DNA of 64,000 nucleotides. Origin: Blastococcus carthaginiensis (lineage in GTDB: Bacteria; Actinomycetota; Actinomycetes; Mycobacteriales; Geodermatophilaceae). Position 1 is the stretch's first letter, and the number at the start of each line of letters is the position of its first letter. Location: the NCBI RefSeq assembly GCF_030731085.1, contig NZ_JASNFN010000025.1, positions 1 to 64,000 of the forward strand. The letters are read 5' to 3'. The position numbers and the translations under genes were made by a program. Positions 8,701-16,227 of the stretch are shown here, one piece after another. A model generated the notes under the pieces. It saw nothing but the letters and a program-made list of their open reading frames with translations. It did not search any database and was not told the DNA's origin.

Positions 8701-9547
8701 CCATCTCCTTGCCCGACTTCAGGTACCCCTCGGCCGTGGTCCGGTCGACGTGCCGGGCGCCCAGCGGGACCAGCCGCCGGGCGGCGTCCAGCACGTCGGC
8801 GGTCGGGGCGTCGAGGGCGTCGACGTACCGGACCGCGTTGCTCAGGACCACCGACACCTGCTGCTCGGCGGCGAACCGGAGCAGCGCCTGCGCGCGCTGC
8901 CGGTCGCCCCGGCCGCGGTGGTGCACCACCTCCAGCGCCAGCCCCGGGCCGAAGACCGCACGCCAGGCGTCCAGCTGCTCGGCGGCCAGGTCGGCCCGGC
9001 CGGCGAGCAGGGCCCGGCCCACCGGGGAGCCGAGACCGAGCAGCGGGACCAGCCCGGTGGCGTGCTCGGCGGCGATCGCCAGCGAGCTCACCGGCTCACC
9101 GCGAGTGCCGCGCAGGTGGGTGGCGCTGGCGAGCCGGCACAGCGAGCGCCAGCCGGCGCCGTCGCGCGCGAGGAAGGTGACCCGGGGCAGCCGCGGGTCG
9201 ACGCTCACCCCACCGCGGGCCGGCGACCGGCGCGGGGCCGTCGCGCTCCGCGGCCGGGGGGCCCGGGCCGCGGCGGGGTCCTCCCCCAGCACGTGCGCGA
9301 GCGCCGGCGGCACGCTGGTGCCCAGTGCCGGCGCCACCGCCAGGTCGACACCGAAGATCGGCCGCACCCCGGCCGACCGGCAGGCCTGCGCGAACTTCAC
9401 CGCGCCGTAGAGCCCGTCCCGGTCGGTCAGGGCCAGGGCCGGCATGCCGTGCTCGGCCGCCCGCGCCACCAGGTCGGCCGGGTGGTTGGCCCCGTACCGC
9501 ATGGAGTAGCCGGAAGCGACGTGCAGGTGGACGAAGGGGTCACTCAC
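5744..9547 (-). CDS. dnaE2: Error-prone DNA polymerase III alpha subunit DnaE2
   Basis: A 1267-residue C-family polymerase. The N-terminal PHP domain starts at HLHVASGYS. Polymerase catalytic acids are in PDIDIDV (about residues 443-448) and KLDLLG (about 601). The late OB-fold region, SEVLVAGVKVATQTPP, is followed by the typical DnaE2 tail. The family does damage-tolerant synthesis and SOS mutagenesis with ImuA'/ImuB. Start GTG at 9547 overlaps the HEPN gene stop (GTGA), giving an SOS-controlled operon. It is somewhat longer than I remember for the family, and part of the excess is an acidic linker near residues 864-893 (EDAEDAGVDPADD). Confidence 0.95.
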   Translation of the reverse strand: MSDPFVHLHVASGYSMRYGANHPADLVARAAEHGMPALALTDRDGLYGAVKFAQACRSAGVRPIFGVDLAVAPALGTSVPPALAHVLGEDPAAARAPRPRSATAPRRSPARGGVSVDPRLPRVTFLARDGAGWRSLCRLASATHLRGTRGEPVSSLAIAAEHATGLVPLLGLGSPVGRALLAGRADLAAEQLDAWRAVFGPGLALEVVHHRGRGDRQRAQALLRFAAEQQVSVVLSNAVRYVDALDAPTADVLDAARRLVPLGARHVDRTTAEGYLKSGKEMAEVAEDLTGPDRDAALRLLERTARLAEQCAVDPAGDLGIGSVRHPELDVVTTPAERGMGPAQVLRTRCEAGLGRRGIAPTARVRQRLEEELGVIDSLGYPSYFLTVADVVDLIKSLRVRAAARGSGAGSLVTYLLGISDVDPLRYGLLMERFLSPLRHQLPDIDIDVESARRMEVYDAVIARFGADRVSCISMMDTYRVRHAIRDVGAALGLPPAEIDAVAKAFPHIRANQVHAALRDLPELRASRYGSRRAGGTGDLDLLFDLVSRLDGLPRHIALHPCGVLLSDATLLDRTPVESSYLGYPMSQFDKDDVEELGLLKLDLLGIRMQSAIAHALDEIERTDDEVVDIDAIPRDDPTTFELIRSTRTLGMFQIESPGQRELVGKFGPRTFEDIIIDISLFRPGPVKSDMVTPFLMARNGWRDAEYPHPDLEFALAETAGVVVFHEQVLQVVARMAGCTLAEADEVRRALGEKDAHPEVRAWFVPRALAAGYPVEVAERVWEVLAAFGSFGFCKAHAAAFALPTYQSAWLKTHHPAAFLAGVLTHDPGMYPKRLILDDARNFGVRVLGLDVNASSGSYRVERLEADADAEDAGVDPADDTCEGPEAEVEVEGRGWRRPEWMPAAMPDPTRYGIRLSLADVKGISDDEVARVVAGQPYRSLTDFWARASVSRPVVERLVLAGGFDSLYGFGMRDREAGRPTRRRRQVTRRDLLLQISELDRWSRSGARATSDGQLSLDLMGVELPEESAGEPAGPEWAEGSGLPEFTDAELVRAELEVLGLDASRHVVDFYRPFLSALGAVPAGELLGCRSGSEVLVAGVKVATQTPPIRSGRRVVFVTLDDGTGCTDSTFFEDAQGPYAATVFHSWLLVIRGVLRRTGPRGVSLRATGAWELPALHEAWEADGLDGVRDLMATPGEFTEQAIAGAAASHGSRPVVVRPVLVHPTGFRMSPYADIKPAGDETKVAARRAAAGPPRKLWHSSPGSSGH

Positions 9548-10056
9548 CTGCGGGGACCGGTGGACCGGGACATCGTGGACCGGGGCGCGGCCCCGCCGAC
9601 CACGTGCGGCCGCGGGTAGCGGGGCGGCTCGGGCAGCGCATCGGCGCCCAGCCCGGCCTCGACCACGGTGAGGAAACCCCGCACGTCGCGGACCAGGTCG
9701 TCGGCCTCCCGCTCGGTGACCGCCCGGGAGAGCCCCGCCTCCGCCGCGGCGCGCTTGGCCGCGCCGGCGGCGAAGAAGGTGGCCCACTCCCCCAGCTCGG
9801 GGGCGACCTCACCGAGCAGGACCCATGCGCTGCGCGGGCGCCGGCGGCCACCCTCGGGGCGGGTGCGCGCGGCGAGCACCGCGGCGGCGGCGCGGAGGGC
9901 CGCCAGGTGCGCGGTGGCGTACCGCTCCCGCGGATCGGTGGCCGCGGCCGCCTCCGCCAGGCCGCGGTGGGCCTGGCCGAGCAGCCCGATGGCCGCGGCG
10001 GGCAGCGCGGGGGGCAGCGGCAGCTGGCCGGCCGGCACGGCGCGCGCGGCGCCCAT
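9544..10056 (-). CDS. SAV_6107-type HEPN domain protein in dnaE2 operon
   Basis: A 170-residue, mostly helical protein. Recognisable blocks are ERYATAHLAALRAAAAVLAA, SAWVLLGEVAPELGEWATFF, and VTEREADDLVRDVRGFL, matching the actinobacterial SAV_6107-type HEPN family. RYATAH fits an RxxxxH pattern, the signature of many HEPN RNases, but activity here is not established. ATG at 10056 overlaps the DUF6504 stop (ATGA), and its own stop overlaps the dnaE2 start (GTGA), so it should be SOS-induced with the polymerase. A longer in-frame start exists but would run through the DUF6504 gene. Confidence 0.8.
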   Translation of the reverse strand: MGAARAVPAGQLPLPPALPAAAIGLLGQAHRGLAEAAAATDPRERYATAHLAALRAAAAVLAARTRPEGGRRRPRSAWVLLGEVAPELGEWATFFAAGAAKRAAAEAGLSRAVTEREADDLVRDVRGFLTVVEAGLGADALPEPPRYPRPHVVGGAAPRSTMSRSTGPRR

Positions 10057-10379
10057 CAGTCGTGCACCCGGACGAGCCACCAGCGGTTGCCGGAGGTGTC
10101 CCACGTCAGGTCGTAGACGCCGGCGAAGCTCATGCGCGACCGCCCGGCCCGCACCGCCTCCACCCGCCACACCTCGCGGGGCGCGACCAGGTCGTCCGAC
10201 GCGCCGCCCGCCTCGGCGTCCCTCAGCCACCACGGCGCCGTCTCCACCCAGGAGTCGAGCAGCTCGCCCACGACGTACCGGGACTGCCCGCGCCAGAACT
10301 GCACCGGACCCAGCGGGCCGCGTTCGACCTGCACCTCTTCGCCGGCCCGACCGACGACCTCACCGAGCACCCGGCCCAT
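10056..10379 (-). CDS. DUF6504 family protein, first gene of SOS operon
   Basis: A 107-residue protein with the DUF6504 pattern: PVQFWRGQSRYVVGELLDSW in the first half, then VETAPWW, and a C-terminal WRVEAV...YDLTWD...RWWLVRVHD block. DUF6504 proteins recur next to DnaE2/ImuB-type polymerases; their role is unknown. ATG at 10379 is preferred because GGGAGG lies 5-6 bases upstream. A LexA-type box sits 84 bases before the start codon. The stop overlaps the HEPN gene. Confidence 0.8.
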   Translation of the reverse strand: MGRVLGEVVGRAGEEVQVERGPLGPVQFWRGQSRYVVGELLDSWVETAPWWLRDAEAGGASDDLVAPREVWRVEAVRAGRSRMSFAGVYDLTWDTSGNRWWLVRVHD

Positions 10380-10461
10380 GACAGCCTCCCCTCGCCTCGC
10401 CCCGCACGCCCGCCACCCCACCGGCGGGGAAGAGAGCCGGGAAGGGCGGGCCGATCAGTCG

Positions 10462-10479
10462 TTCGAACAAGCGTTCGAA
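10462..10479. promoter_or_regulatory. LexA (SOS) box controlling the DUF6504-HEPN-dnaE2 operon
   Basis: TTCGAACAAGCGTTCGAA: the core TCGAAC-N4-GTTCGA (10463-10478) matches the actinobacterial LexA consensus exactly and is an inverted repeat with a 4-base spacer. Palindromic GTTCGAAC occurs twice (10461-10468 and 10473-10480). It lies 83-100 bases upstream of DUF6504. The rightward operon starts about 240 bases away, so SOS control of that side is less likely. Confidence 0.85.
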
Positions 10480-10480
10480 C

Positions 10481-10715
10481 GAGGTCCAGTAGACCGGAGC
10501 GCTCCCCCCGCGTCAAGTCGGGTCGCGGCGTGTCCGCCCACCCGCACCGACGCCGCGCGGGAGCGGCGCCGCGGAGGGAGGACTGCGCTGGCCGACCCCG
10601 CGCCGCCCCGGCCTCTCACCTCGCGAGGGGTGCAGGATCGGCCGGGTCGGCGGACGTGCCCCGGCGCCCCGCACCGCCGGGCGCGCGCACCCCTGGGCGG
10701 TGGCAGGATCTACGC
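10481..10715. other. Intergenic stretch between the divergent SOS and carotenoid operons
   Basis: The gap between divergent starts runs from 10380 to 10715. Apart from the LexA box and the Shine-Dalgarno of DUF6504 I see no RNA gene, repeat or convincing terminator in it. The last 20 bases before the ATG at 10716 lack a Shine-Dalgarno sequence, so the rightward operon may have a leaderless transcript. Confidence 0.5.
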
Positions 10716-11282
10716 ATGAGCCCACCCCCGCACCCCCGGGTGGCCGCCGTCGCCCGTGCCCTCGCCGCGGCCGGCGCCGAGGGTGAGGTGCGCACCCTCC
10801 CCGCGGAGGTCCGCACCGCGGCCGCCGCCGCCGACGCGCTGGGCGTCCCGGTCGGCGCGATCGTCAACAGCCTGGTGTTCCTCGCCGACGGTGCGCCGCT
10901 GCTCGTGCTGACCAGCGGCGCGCACCGGGTCGACGTCCTCCAGGTCGCGGCGCTGCTCGGCGTCGGCTCCCTGGTCCCGGCGCCGCCGGACATCGTCCGC
11001 GAGGAGACCGGCCAGCCCATCGGCGGGGTGGCCCCGGTGGGGCATCCCGCCCCCCTGGGCACGCTGGTCGACGTGGAGCTCGCCCGCTACGACCGGCTGT
11101 GGGCCGCGGCGGGGCACCCGGCCGCGGTCTTCCCCACCAGCTACGACGAGCTGCTCCGCATCACCGCCGGCACCGCGGCCGAGGTGGGCGGGGGCCTCCT
11201 CGACGGCACCGCCACCACCGTCGGCGGGGACCCCGTGCCCGACGCGTCCCCGCCGGATCCCGCCGGGGCGGTCGCCCCGTGA
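10716..11282 (+). CDS. YbaK/EbsC (ProX)-type aminoacyl-tRNA deacylase
   Basis: A 188-residue protein of the YbaK/prolyl-tRNA editing family. The core reads TAAAAADALGVPVGAIVNSL, then a conserved LVLTSGAHRVDV, the ETGQPIGGVAPVGHP motif, and AGHPAAVFPTSYDELLRITA. Family members hydrolyse mischarged tRNA (for example Cys- or Ala-tRNA-Pro). The C-terminal 20 residues are Pro/Ala-rich and low complexity. It is the first gene of a six-gene rightward operon; its stop overlaps the next GTG (GTGA). Confidence 0.87.
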   Translation: MSPPPHPRVAAVARALAAAGAEGEVRTLPAEVRTAAAAADALGVPVGAIVNSLVFLADGAPLLVLTSGAHRVDVLQVAALLGVGSLVPAPPDIVREETGQPIGGVAPVGHPAPLGTLVDVELARYDRLWAAAGHPAAVFPTSYDELLRITAGTAAEVGGGLLDGTATTVGGDPVPDASPPDPAGAVAP

Positions 11283-11872
11283 CGGGCACCCGCCCCGCCA
11301 CCCGCATCCTCGAACTGCCCGTCCCGTGGATGCGCGAGCACATGCACGAGGTGCTGGCGATCTACGGATTGGCCATGGGCTACGACTCGGGCATCGTCGC
11401 CGGACGGTACGGCTACGCCGTCCAGCACACCGAGCGCCCCGGGTTCCGCGCCGTGGGCGCCTTCGCCCGCACCCCCGAGGGCGAGCGGCTGGTCGGTTTC
11501 GGCTACGGCTACCTCATCGCCCCGGGGCAGTGGTGGCACGACCAGGTGCGGGCCGCGCTCGACCGGCGGACGGCGAAGAAGTGGCTGCCCGGCGCCTTCG
11601 AGGTGTGCGAGCTGCACGTGCACCCCGACACCCAGAGCCAGGGGCTCGGCCGGCAGCTGCTGCACGCCCTGGTCGAGGGGCTGCCGCACCCGGTCGCGCT
11701 GCTCTCCACGCCGGACGCCGACACCAAGGCCTTCCGGCTGTACCGCGCCGACGGCTTCGTCGACCTGGCCCGCGGCTACCACTTCCCGGGCGACTCCCGG
11801 CCCTTCGCGATCCTCGGCGCCCGGCTGCCGCTGCATCCGCACGACCCGTCCGCGGCGAACCCCCGGTCGTGA
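11279..11872 (+). CDS. GNAT family N-acetyltransferase
   Basis: A 197-residue acetyltransferase. The acetyl-CoA-binding motif A region is visible as FEVCELHVHPDTQSQGLGRQ, followed by LLHALVEGLPHP and the C-terminal KAFRLYRADGFVDLARG, all typical GNAT elements. The substrate is unknown. The GTG start is embedded in the ybaK-like stop, and its own stop overlaps the crtO-like start, so it is translated within the carotenoid operon even though no carotenoid role is evident. Confidence 0.87.
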   Translation: MTGTRPATRILELPVPWMREHMHEVLAIYGLAMGYDSGIVAGRYGYAVQHTERPGFRAVGAFARTPEGERLVGFGYGYLIAPGQWWHDQVRAALDRRTAKKWLPGAFEVCELHVHPDTQSQGLGRQLLHALVEGLPHPVALLSTPDADTKAFRLYRADGFVDLARGYHFPGDSRPFAILGARLPLHPHDPSAANPRS

Positions 11873-13536
11873 CCACCTCCCCCTCCGGCACCGTTCCCCC
11901 CGGCCCCGTGGACGTCGTCGTCGTCGGCGCCGGGCACAACGGCCTCGTGGCCGCCTGCTACCTCGCCCGGGAGGGCCTGTCCGTGGAGGTCGTCGAGGCC
12001 GACGACGTCCTGGGCGGGGCGGTCTCGACCGTGGAGCGCTGGCCCGGCGTGCACGTGGACCGCGGGTCCAGCGCGCACGTGATCGTCCGGCACAGCGGCA
12101 TCGTCGAGGAGCTCGGGCTCGCCGAGCACGGCCTCCGCTACATCGACTGCGACCCGTGGGGCTTCGCGCCCGCGCCCTCCCCCGGCGCCCCGGGCCCGGA
12201 CGGCCGGCCGCTGGTGCTCTCCGTCGACCTGGACGCCACCTGCGCCTCGATCGAGACCGCCTGCGGGCCCGACGACGCCGCCGCCTACCGCCGCTTCGTC
12301 GAGGTGTGGGGGCCACGCAGCCGCGCCGTCGTCGCGTCGTTCGGCCGGGCGCCGTCGGCCGGCGGGCTGCTCCGCTCGTTCTGGCCGCTGGGCGCGCCCG
12401 CCGAGGGGCGGCCGCGCACCCCGGGCGGCGAGCTCGCCGTCGACTTCCTGGGCTCCGGCGACGCGCTGCTGGACAAGTGGTTCACCAGCGAGCGGCTCAA
12501 GGCGGCGCTGGCCTGGTTCGGCGCGCAGTCCGGCCCGCCGATGTCCGAGCCCGGCACCGCCGCGATGGTCGGCTGGGTGGCGCTGCTGCACGACGTCCCG
12601 CCCGGCCACCCGGTCGGCGGCTCCGGTGGCCTGACGCAGGCGCTGCGCCGGCGGCTGGAGTCCGACGGCGGCCGGGTGGTGCTCGGCGACGGCGCCGCGC
12701 GGCTGCTCGTGGAGGACGGCCGGGTCGCCGGCGTCGAGATGCGGTCCGGCCGCGTCGTGCGGGCGCCGTCGGTGGTGGCCGCCTGCCACATCGGCGTCAC
12801 CCGCGAGCTGGCCGGGGACGCCGCGCCCCCCGTGCTCGCCGACGCCGCGCCGCCCGTCGGCAACGGATTCGGGCTGGTCGTGCGGGCGCTGACCGACGCC
12901 CCGCCGTCCTACCCCGGTGCCGGCCCGGAGGCGCTGCAGGGGCTGCAGCTGCTGTGCACCGACCGCGCCCAGCTGGCCGCCGCGCACGGCGACTGGGGTG
13001 CCGGGCGGCTGCCCCGCGAGCCGGTGCCGCTGGCGATGTCGTTCTCCGTCAGCGACGGGACGCTGGCCCCGCCCGGGCAGCACGTCGTCACCATCTGGGG
13101 TCAGTGGTACCCGTACGCGCTGGCCGACGGCGGCGACTGGGATGAGCTGGCCGACGCCGAGGCCCGCCGCCTGGTGGCCGCCGTCGACCGCTACGCCCCC
13201 GGCTTCGCGGACTCGGTGCGGGAGACCTACGTGCAGACCCCGCTGGCCCTGGAGCGGGAGCTGTCACTCCCCCGTGGCAACGTCATGCACGTGGAGATGG
13301 GTCTGGCCAGCATGTTCGCCCTCCGCCCCACCCCGGGGCTGTCGGGCTACCGCGTGCCGGGGCTGACCGGCCTCTACCTGGCCGGCGCCTCGACCCATCC
13401 CGGCGGGGGCGTCTCGGGCAACTCCGGGCGGACGGCGGCGCGCACGGTGCTCGCCGACCGCGGGGCACTGCCCCGGGCGCGGGCCGTCGCCGGCCGGGTG
13501 CTGCACCGGGTGCGCGGCGGGGCGCGGCAGGCGTGA
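11869..13536 (+). CDS. crtO: CrtO-like FAD-dependent carotenoid ketolase
   Basis: A 555-residue amine-oxidase-type flavoprotein. The N-terminal dinucleotide fold is VVVVGAGHNGLVAACYLAR. EELGLAEHGLRYIDCDPWGF resembles the region of CrtO ketolases from Deinococcus and Rhodococcus, and the C-terminus carries the GASTHPGGGVSGNSGRTAA block of the CrtI/CrtO superfamily. CrtO adds a keto group to beta rings; other COG1233 members desaturate, so the ketolase assignment rests on similarity plus the adjacent cruF and cruG. It is coupled on both sides by GTGA overlaps. Confidence 0.72.
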   Translation: MTTSPSGTVPPGPVDVVVVGAGHNGLVAACYLAREGLSVEVVEADDVLGGAVSTVERWPGVHVDRGSSAHVIVRHSGIVEELGLAEHGLRYIDCDPWGFAPAPSPGAPGPDGRPLVLSVDLDATCASIETACGPDDAAAYRRFVEVWGPRSRAVVASFGRAPSAGGLLRSFWPLGAPAEGRPRTPGGELAVDFLGSGDALLDKWFTSERLKAALAWFGAQSGPPMSEPGTAAMVGWVALLHDVPPGHPVGGSGGLTQALRRRLESDGGRVVLGDGAARLLVEDGRVAGVEMRSGRVVRAPSVVAACHIGVTRELAGDAAPPVLADAAPPVGNGFGLVVRALTDAPPSYPGAGPEALQGLQLLCTDRAQLAAAHGDWGAGRLPREPVPLAMSFSVSDGTLAPPGQHVVTIWGQWYPYALADGGDWDELADAEARRLVAAVDRYAPGFADSVRETYVQTPLALERELSLPRGNVMHVEMGLASMFALRPTPGLSGYRVPGLTGLYLAGASTHPGGGVSGNSGRTAARTVLADRGALPRARAVAGRVLHRVRGGARQA

Positions 13537-14342
13537 CGACCACCGCACCGGCCCCCGCGCCCGCCGCCGTGCGCGTGGTCCCCTGGGCCCTGACCGCGGC
13601 GCTGGTCGCCACGGCGATCGCCTACCCGCTCGCCTCGGGCTCGTTCCGGGACACCGTCTCCTGGGGCATCGTGCTGCTGGGGTCGGCGCTCTCGGTCGCG
13701 CACGCGGGCCTCAGCCGCGGCGCCCGCACCGGCGTGGGCGTGCTGGTGCTGGTCGCGCTCGTCTCGATCGCCTTCGAGTCCGTGGGGGTGGCCACCGGGT
13801 TCCCCTACGGCAGCTACTCCTACAGCGACGTCCTCGGCCCCACCCTGCTCGGCGTCCCGTTCCTGGTGCCGCTGGCGTGGCTGATGATGGCCTGGCCCAG
13901 CTGGCTGCTCGGCGAGGTGCTGGCCCGGCCGGTGCGCGCATCCCGCCGCCGGCCGGCGCGCATCGTCTGGGCCGCGGCGGTGTTCGCGGCGTGGGACGTC
14001 GTCCTCGACCCGCAACTGGTGCAGGCCGGCTACTGGACGTGGGCCGACCCGACCCCCGGGCTGCCGGGCATCGACACCGTGCCGCTGACCAACCTGGCCG
14101 GCTGGCTGCTGGCCGGGCTGGTGCTGATGACGCTGCTGGACCTGCTGGTCGAGCGCACCGCCCGGGCGCCGCGCACCGGCCCGGGCGCCCCGCTGTTCGC
14201 GCTGGCGTGGATGACGCTCGGCGGCGCGCTCGCGCACGTCGGCTGGCTGGACCTGCCGGGGTCGGCGGCCTGGGGTGCCGGTCTCGGGGCGGCCGTGCTG
14301 GTCGTCCTCGCGGTGCAGCACCGGCGCGCGGGACGACCGTGA
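13533..14342 (+). CDS. cruF: Carotenoid biosynthesis membrane protein, CruF-like hydratase
   Basis: A 269-residue multi-pass membrane protein (about seven hydrophobic segments) of the DUF422/carotenoid biosynthesis family. Diagnostic stretches are GFPYGSYSYSDVLGP, VPFLVPLAWLMMAWPSW, and AAWDVVLDPQLVQAGYWTW. CruF in Deinococcus and cyanobacteria is the carotenoid 1',2'-hydratase acting on an acyclic psi end. It overlaps crtO-like and cruG-like genes by GTGA at both ends, so the three are translated as a unit. Confidence 0.82.
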   Translation: MTTTAPAPAPAAVRVVPWALTAALVATAIAYPLASGSFRDTVSWGIVLLGSALSVAHAGLSRGARTGVGVLVLVALVSIAFESVGVATGFPYGSYSYSDVLGPTLLGVPFLVPLAWLMMAWPSWLLGEVLARPVRASRRRPARIVWAAAVFAAWDVVLDPQLVQAGYWTWADPTPGLPGIDTVPLTNLAGWLLAGLVLMTLLDLLVERTARAPRTGPGAPLFALAWMTLGGALAHVGWLDLPGSAAWGAGLGAAVLVVLAVQHRRAGRP

Positions 14343-15481
14343 GCGGACGTCTGCTCCGCGTGCTGGCGGGCGTCTCGGTCGCCGGAGCCGTGCACGCCGC
14401 GGTGAACGGCGCGCTGCTGCGCCGCCCCCCGGCCGACCCGCCGCCGGTGGCCCGCCCGGTCACGGTGGTGCTGCCGGTGCGCGACGAGGCCGACCAGGTC
14501 GCCGGCTGCCTGGAGGCCCTGCTCGACCAGCGCGGGGTGGCCCGGCTCCGCGTCGTCGTCGTGGACGACGGCTCCACCGACGGCACCGCCGACGTCGTGC
14601 GGGCGGTCCCCGACCCCCGGGTGGTGCTGGTGGCCGCGCCGCCGCTGCCGGCCGGGTGGCTGGGCAAGCCGCACGCCTGCGCCGTGGGTGCCGCCGCGGT
14701 CGAGGGCGGGGACGACGAGGTGCTGGTGTTCGTCGACGCCGACGTCCGGCTCTTCCCCGACGCGATCGCCGCCGCGGTCGCGGTGCTCGACGAGCACCGC
14801 CTGGACCTGGTCTCGCCGTGGCCCCGGCCGCTCGCGGTGAGCGCCGCCGAGCGCCTCGTGCAGCCGCTGGCGCCCTGGCTGTGGACCACGACCCTGCCGC
14901 TGCGGCTGGCCGAGCGCTCGCCCCGGCCCTCGCTGGCCGCCGCCAACGGCCAGTTCCTCCTGGTGCGCCGTGACGCATACGCGCGCGCCGGCGGTCATGG
15001 TGCGGTGCGCGGCCAGGTGCTCGAGGACATCGCCCTGCTGCGGGCGGTCAAGCGCGCGGGCGGCCGAGGCGTGCCCATCGACGGCTCGTGCCTCGCCGCC
15101 TGCCGGATGTACGAGGGCTGGGCCGCCGTCCGCGAGGGCTACGCCAAGTCGCTGTGGGCGTCGGTGGGCGGGACGCCGGCGGGCGGGCTCGCCGCCGTGG
15201 CCGCCCTCACCGCCGTCTACGTCGTCCCGCCGCTGGCCGCCCTCGGCGGTTCCCGCGCCGGGCTGGTGGGCTACCTGGCCGGGGTGGCCGGCCGGGTGGC
15301 CAGCGCTCGGGTGAGCGGCGGCCGCGCCTGGCCCGATGCGCTCGCCCACCCACTGTCGGTGCTGGCCCTGGACGTCCTGATGCTCCACTCGGTGCGGGGG
15401 CGGCGGCGCGGCACGCTGCGATGGCGCGGCCGACCCGTCGACGCGACCGGGCCGACGGCGTCGGCGACGATGGGCCGGTGA
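14339..15481 (+). CDS. cruG: Family 2 glycosyltransferase, CruG-like
   Basis: A 380-residue GT-A glycosyltransferase. VTVVLPVRDEADQVAGCLEA opens the nucleotide-sugar domain, followed by VVVDDGSTDGT, the VFVDADVRL metal motif and an acceptor-side VLEDIALL acid pair. The C-terminal third has hydrophobic segments. CruG in cyanobacteria glycosylates the hydroxyl introduced in the myxol pathway downstream of CruF; the sugar and acceptor here are inferred. The gene overlaps cruF and the flavin reductase gene by 4 bases each. Confidence 0.75.
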   Translation: MSGRLLRVLAGVSVAGAVHAAVNGALLRRPPADPPPVARPVTVVLPVRDEADQVAGCLEALLDQRGVARLRVVVVDDGSTDGTADVVRAVPDPRVVLVAAPPLPAGWLGKPHACAVGAAAVEGGDDEVLVFVDADVRLFPDAIAAAVAVLDEHRLDLVSPWPRPLAVSAAERLVQPLAPWLWTTTLPLRLAERSPRPSLAAANGQFLLVRRDAYARAGGHGAVRGQVLEDIALLRAVKRAGGRGVPIDGSCLAACRMYEGWAAVREGYAKSLWASVGGTPAGGLAAVAALTAVYVVPPLAALGGSRAGLVGYLAGVAGRVASARVSGGRAWPDALAHPLSVLALDVLMLHSVRGRRRGTLRWRGRPVDATGPTASATMGR

Positions 15482-16152
15482 CCTCCGCCGAGCAGCAGCG
15501 CCCGCGCACCACCTTCGACCCCGCCGCGATGGACACCGGTGCCTTCTACCGGGTGCTCAACAGCGTCGTCGTCCCCCGCCCGATCGCGTGGGTGTGCAGC
15601 CGCTCCGCCGAGGGGGTGCACAACCTGGCGCCGCACTCCTTCTACACCGTCGCCTGCGTCGACCCGCCTATCGTGCAGTTCACCTCCGTGGGGCGGAAGG
15701 ACTCGCTGCGCAACGTGGAGGCCACCGGCGAGTTCACCGTGAACCTCACCCCGGAGCCGCTGTTCGAGCAGGTCAACGCCACGGCCACCGACTTCCCGCC
15801 GCACACCAGCGAGGCCGAGCAGGCCGGCGTGCGGCTGGAGCCGGCGGACACGGTGGAGGCCATGCGGGTGGCGGAGTCGCCCGTCTCGATCGAGTGCGTC
15901 CTGCACTCCACCCTGCGCCTCGGCGACAGCACCGTCGTCCTTGGCCGGGTGCAGCACATCAGCGTGTGGGCCGACGCCGTGCGGGACGGGCGGCCCCGGA
16001 TCGAGCACCTCAAGCCGCTGGCGCGGCTCGGCGGCAACGAGTGGACGACGATCGGCGAGGTGCGCGAGATCGCCCGCATCCCGCACCGGGCGTGGACCGC
16101 GGACCCGTCGATCGGGGAGGCCCTCCGCCGCCGCGACGATCAGGGAACCTGA
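15478..16152 (+). CDS. Flavin reductase family (FMN-binding split barrel) protein
   Basis: A 224-residue protein of the flavin reductase-like group. RVLNSVVVPRPIAWV, LAPHSFYTVACVDPPIVQF and RNVEATGEFTVNL mark the FMN-binding barrel. Members reduce flavin with NAD(P)H, often for a partner oxygenase; a partner is not obvious here, though the operon contains a flavin-dependent carotenoid enzyme. It is last in the operon. Its TGA lies inside the left arm of a large hairpin (16138-16217). Confidence 0.8.
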   Translation: MTSAEQQRPRTTFDPAAMDTGAFYRVLNSVVVPRPIAWVCSRSAEGVHNLAPHSFYTVACVDPPIVQFTSVGRKDSLRNVEATGEFTVNLTPEPLFEQVNATATDFPPHTSEAEQAGVRLEPADTVEAMRVAESPVSIECVLHSTLRLGDSTVVLGRVQHISVWADAVRDGRPRIEHLKPLARLGGNEWTTIGEVREIARIPHRAWTADPSIGEALRRRDDQGT

Positions 16153-16217
16153 TCGTGCAGCGTCCTCCCTCACCGCAGACCACGAGGGAGGACGCTCGAT
16201 GATCAGGTTCCCTGATC
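16138..16217. terminator. Large nested-palindrome terminator, bidirectional
   Basis: Arms at 16138-16171 and 16184-16217 (34 bases each) pair with a single 4-base internal mismatch block around a 12-base loop. Each arm also contains its own palindrome: GATCAGGGAACCTGATC on the left and GATCAGGTTCCCTGATC on the right. The left arm includes the flavin reductase stop codon; adoK ends 11 bases to the right. It can terminate both convergent operons. Confidence 0.8.
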
Positions 16218-16227
16218 CCGGCGGCGG

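Noticed and set aside
7277..9619. Very long plus-strand open frame opposite dnaE2
   Set aside because: Composition is Arg/His/Gly/Pro-rich with no recognisable motif; it mirrors dnaE2 codon structure.
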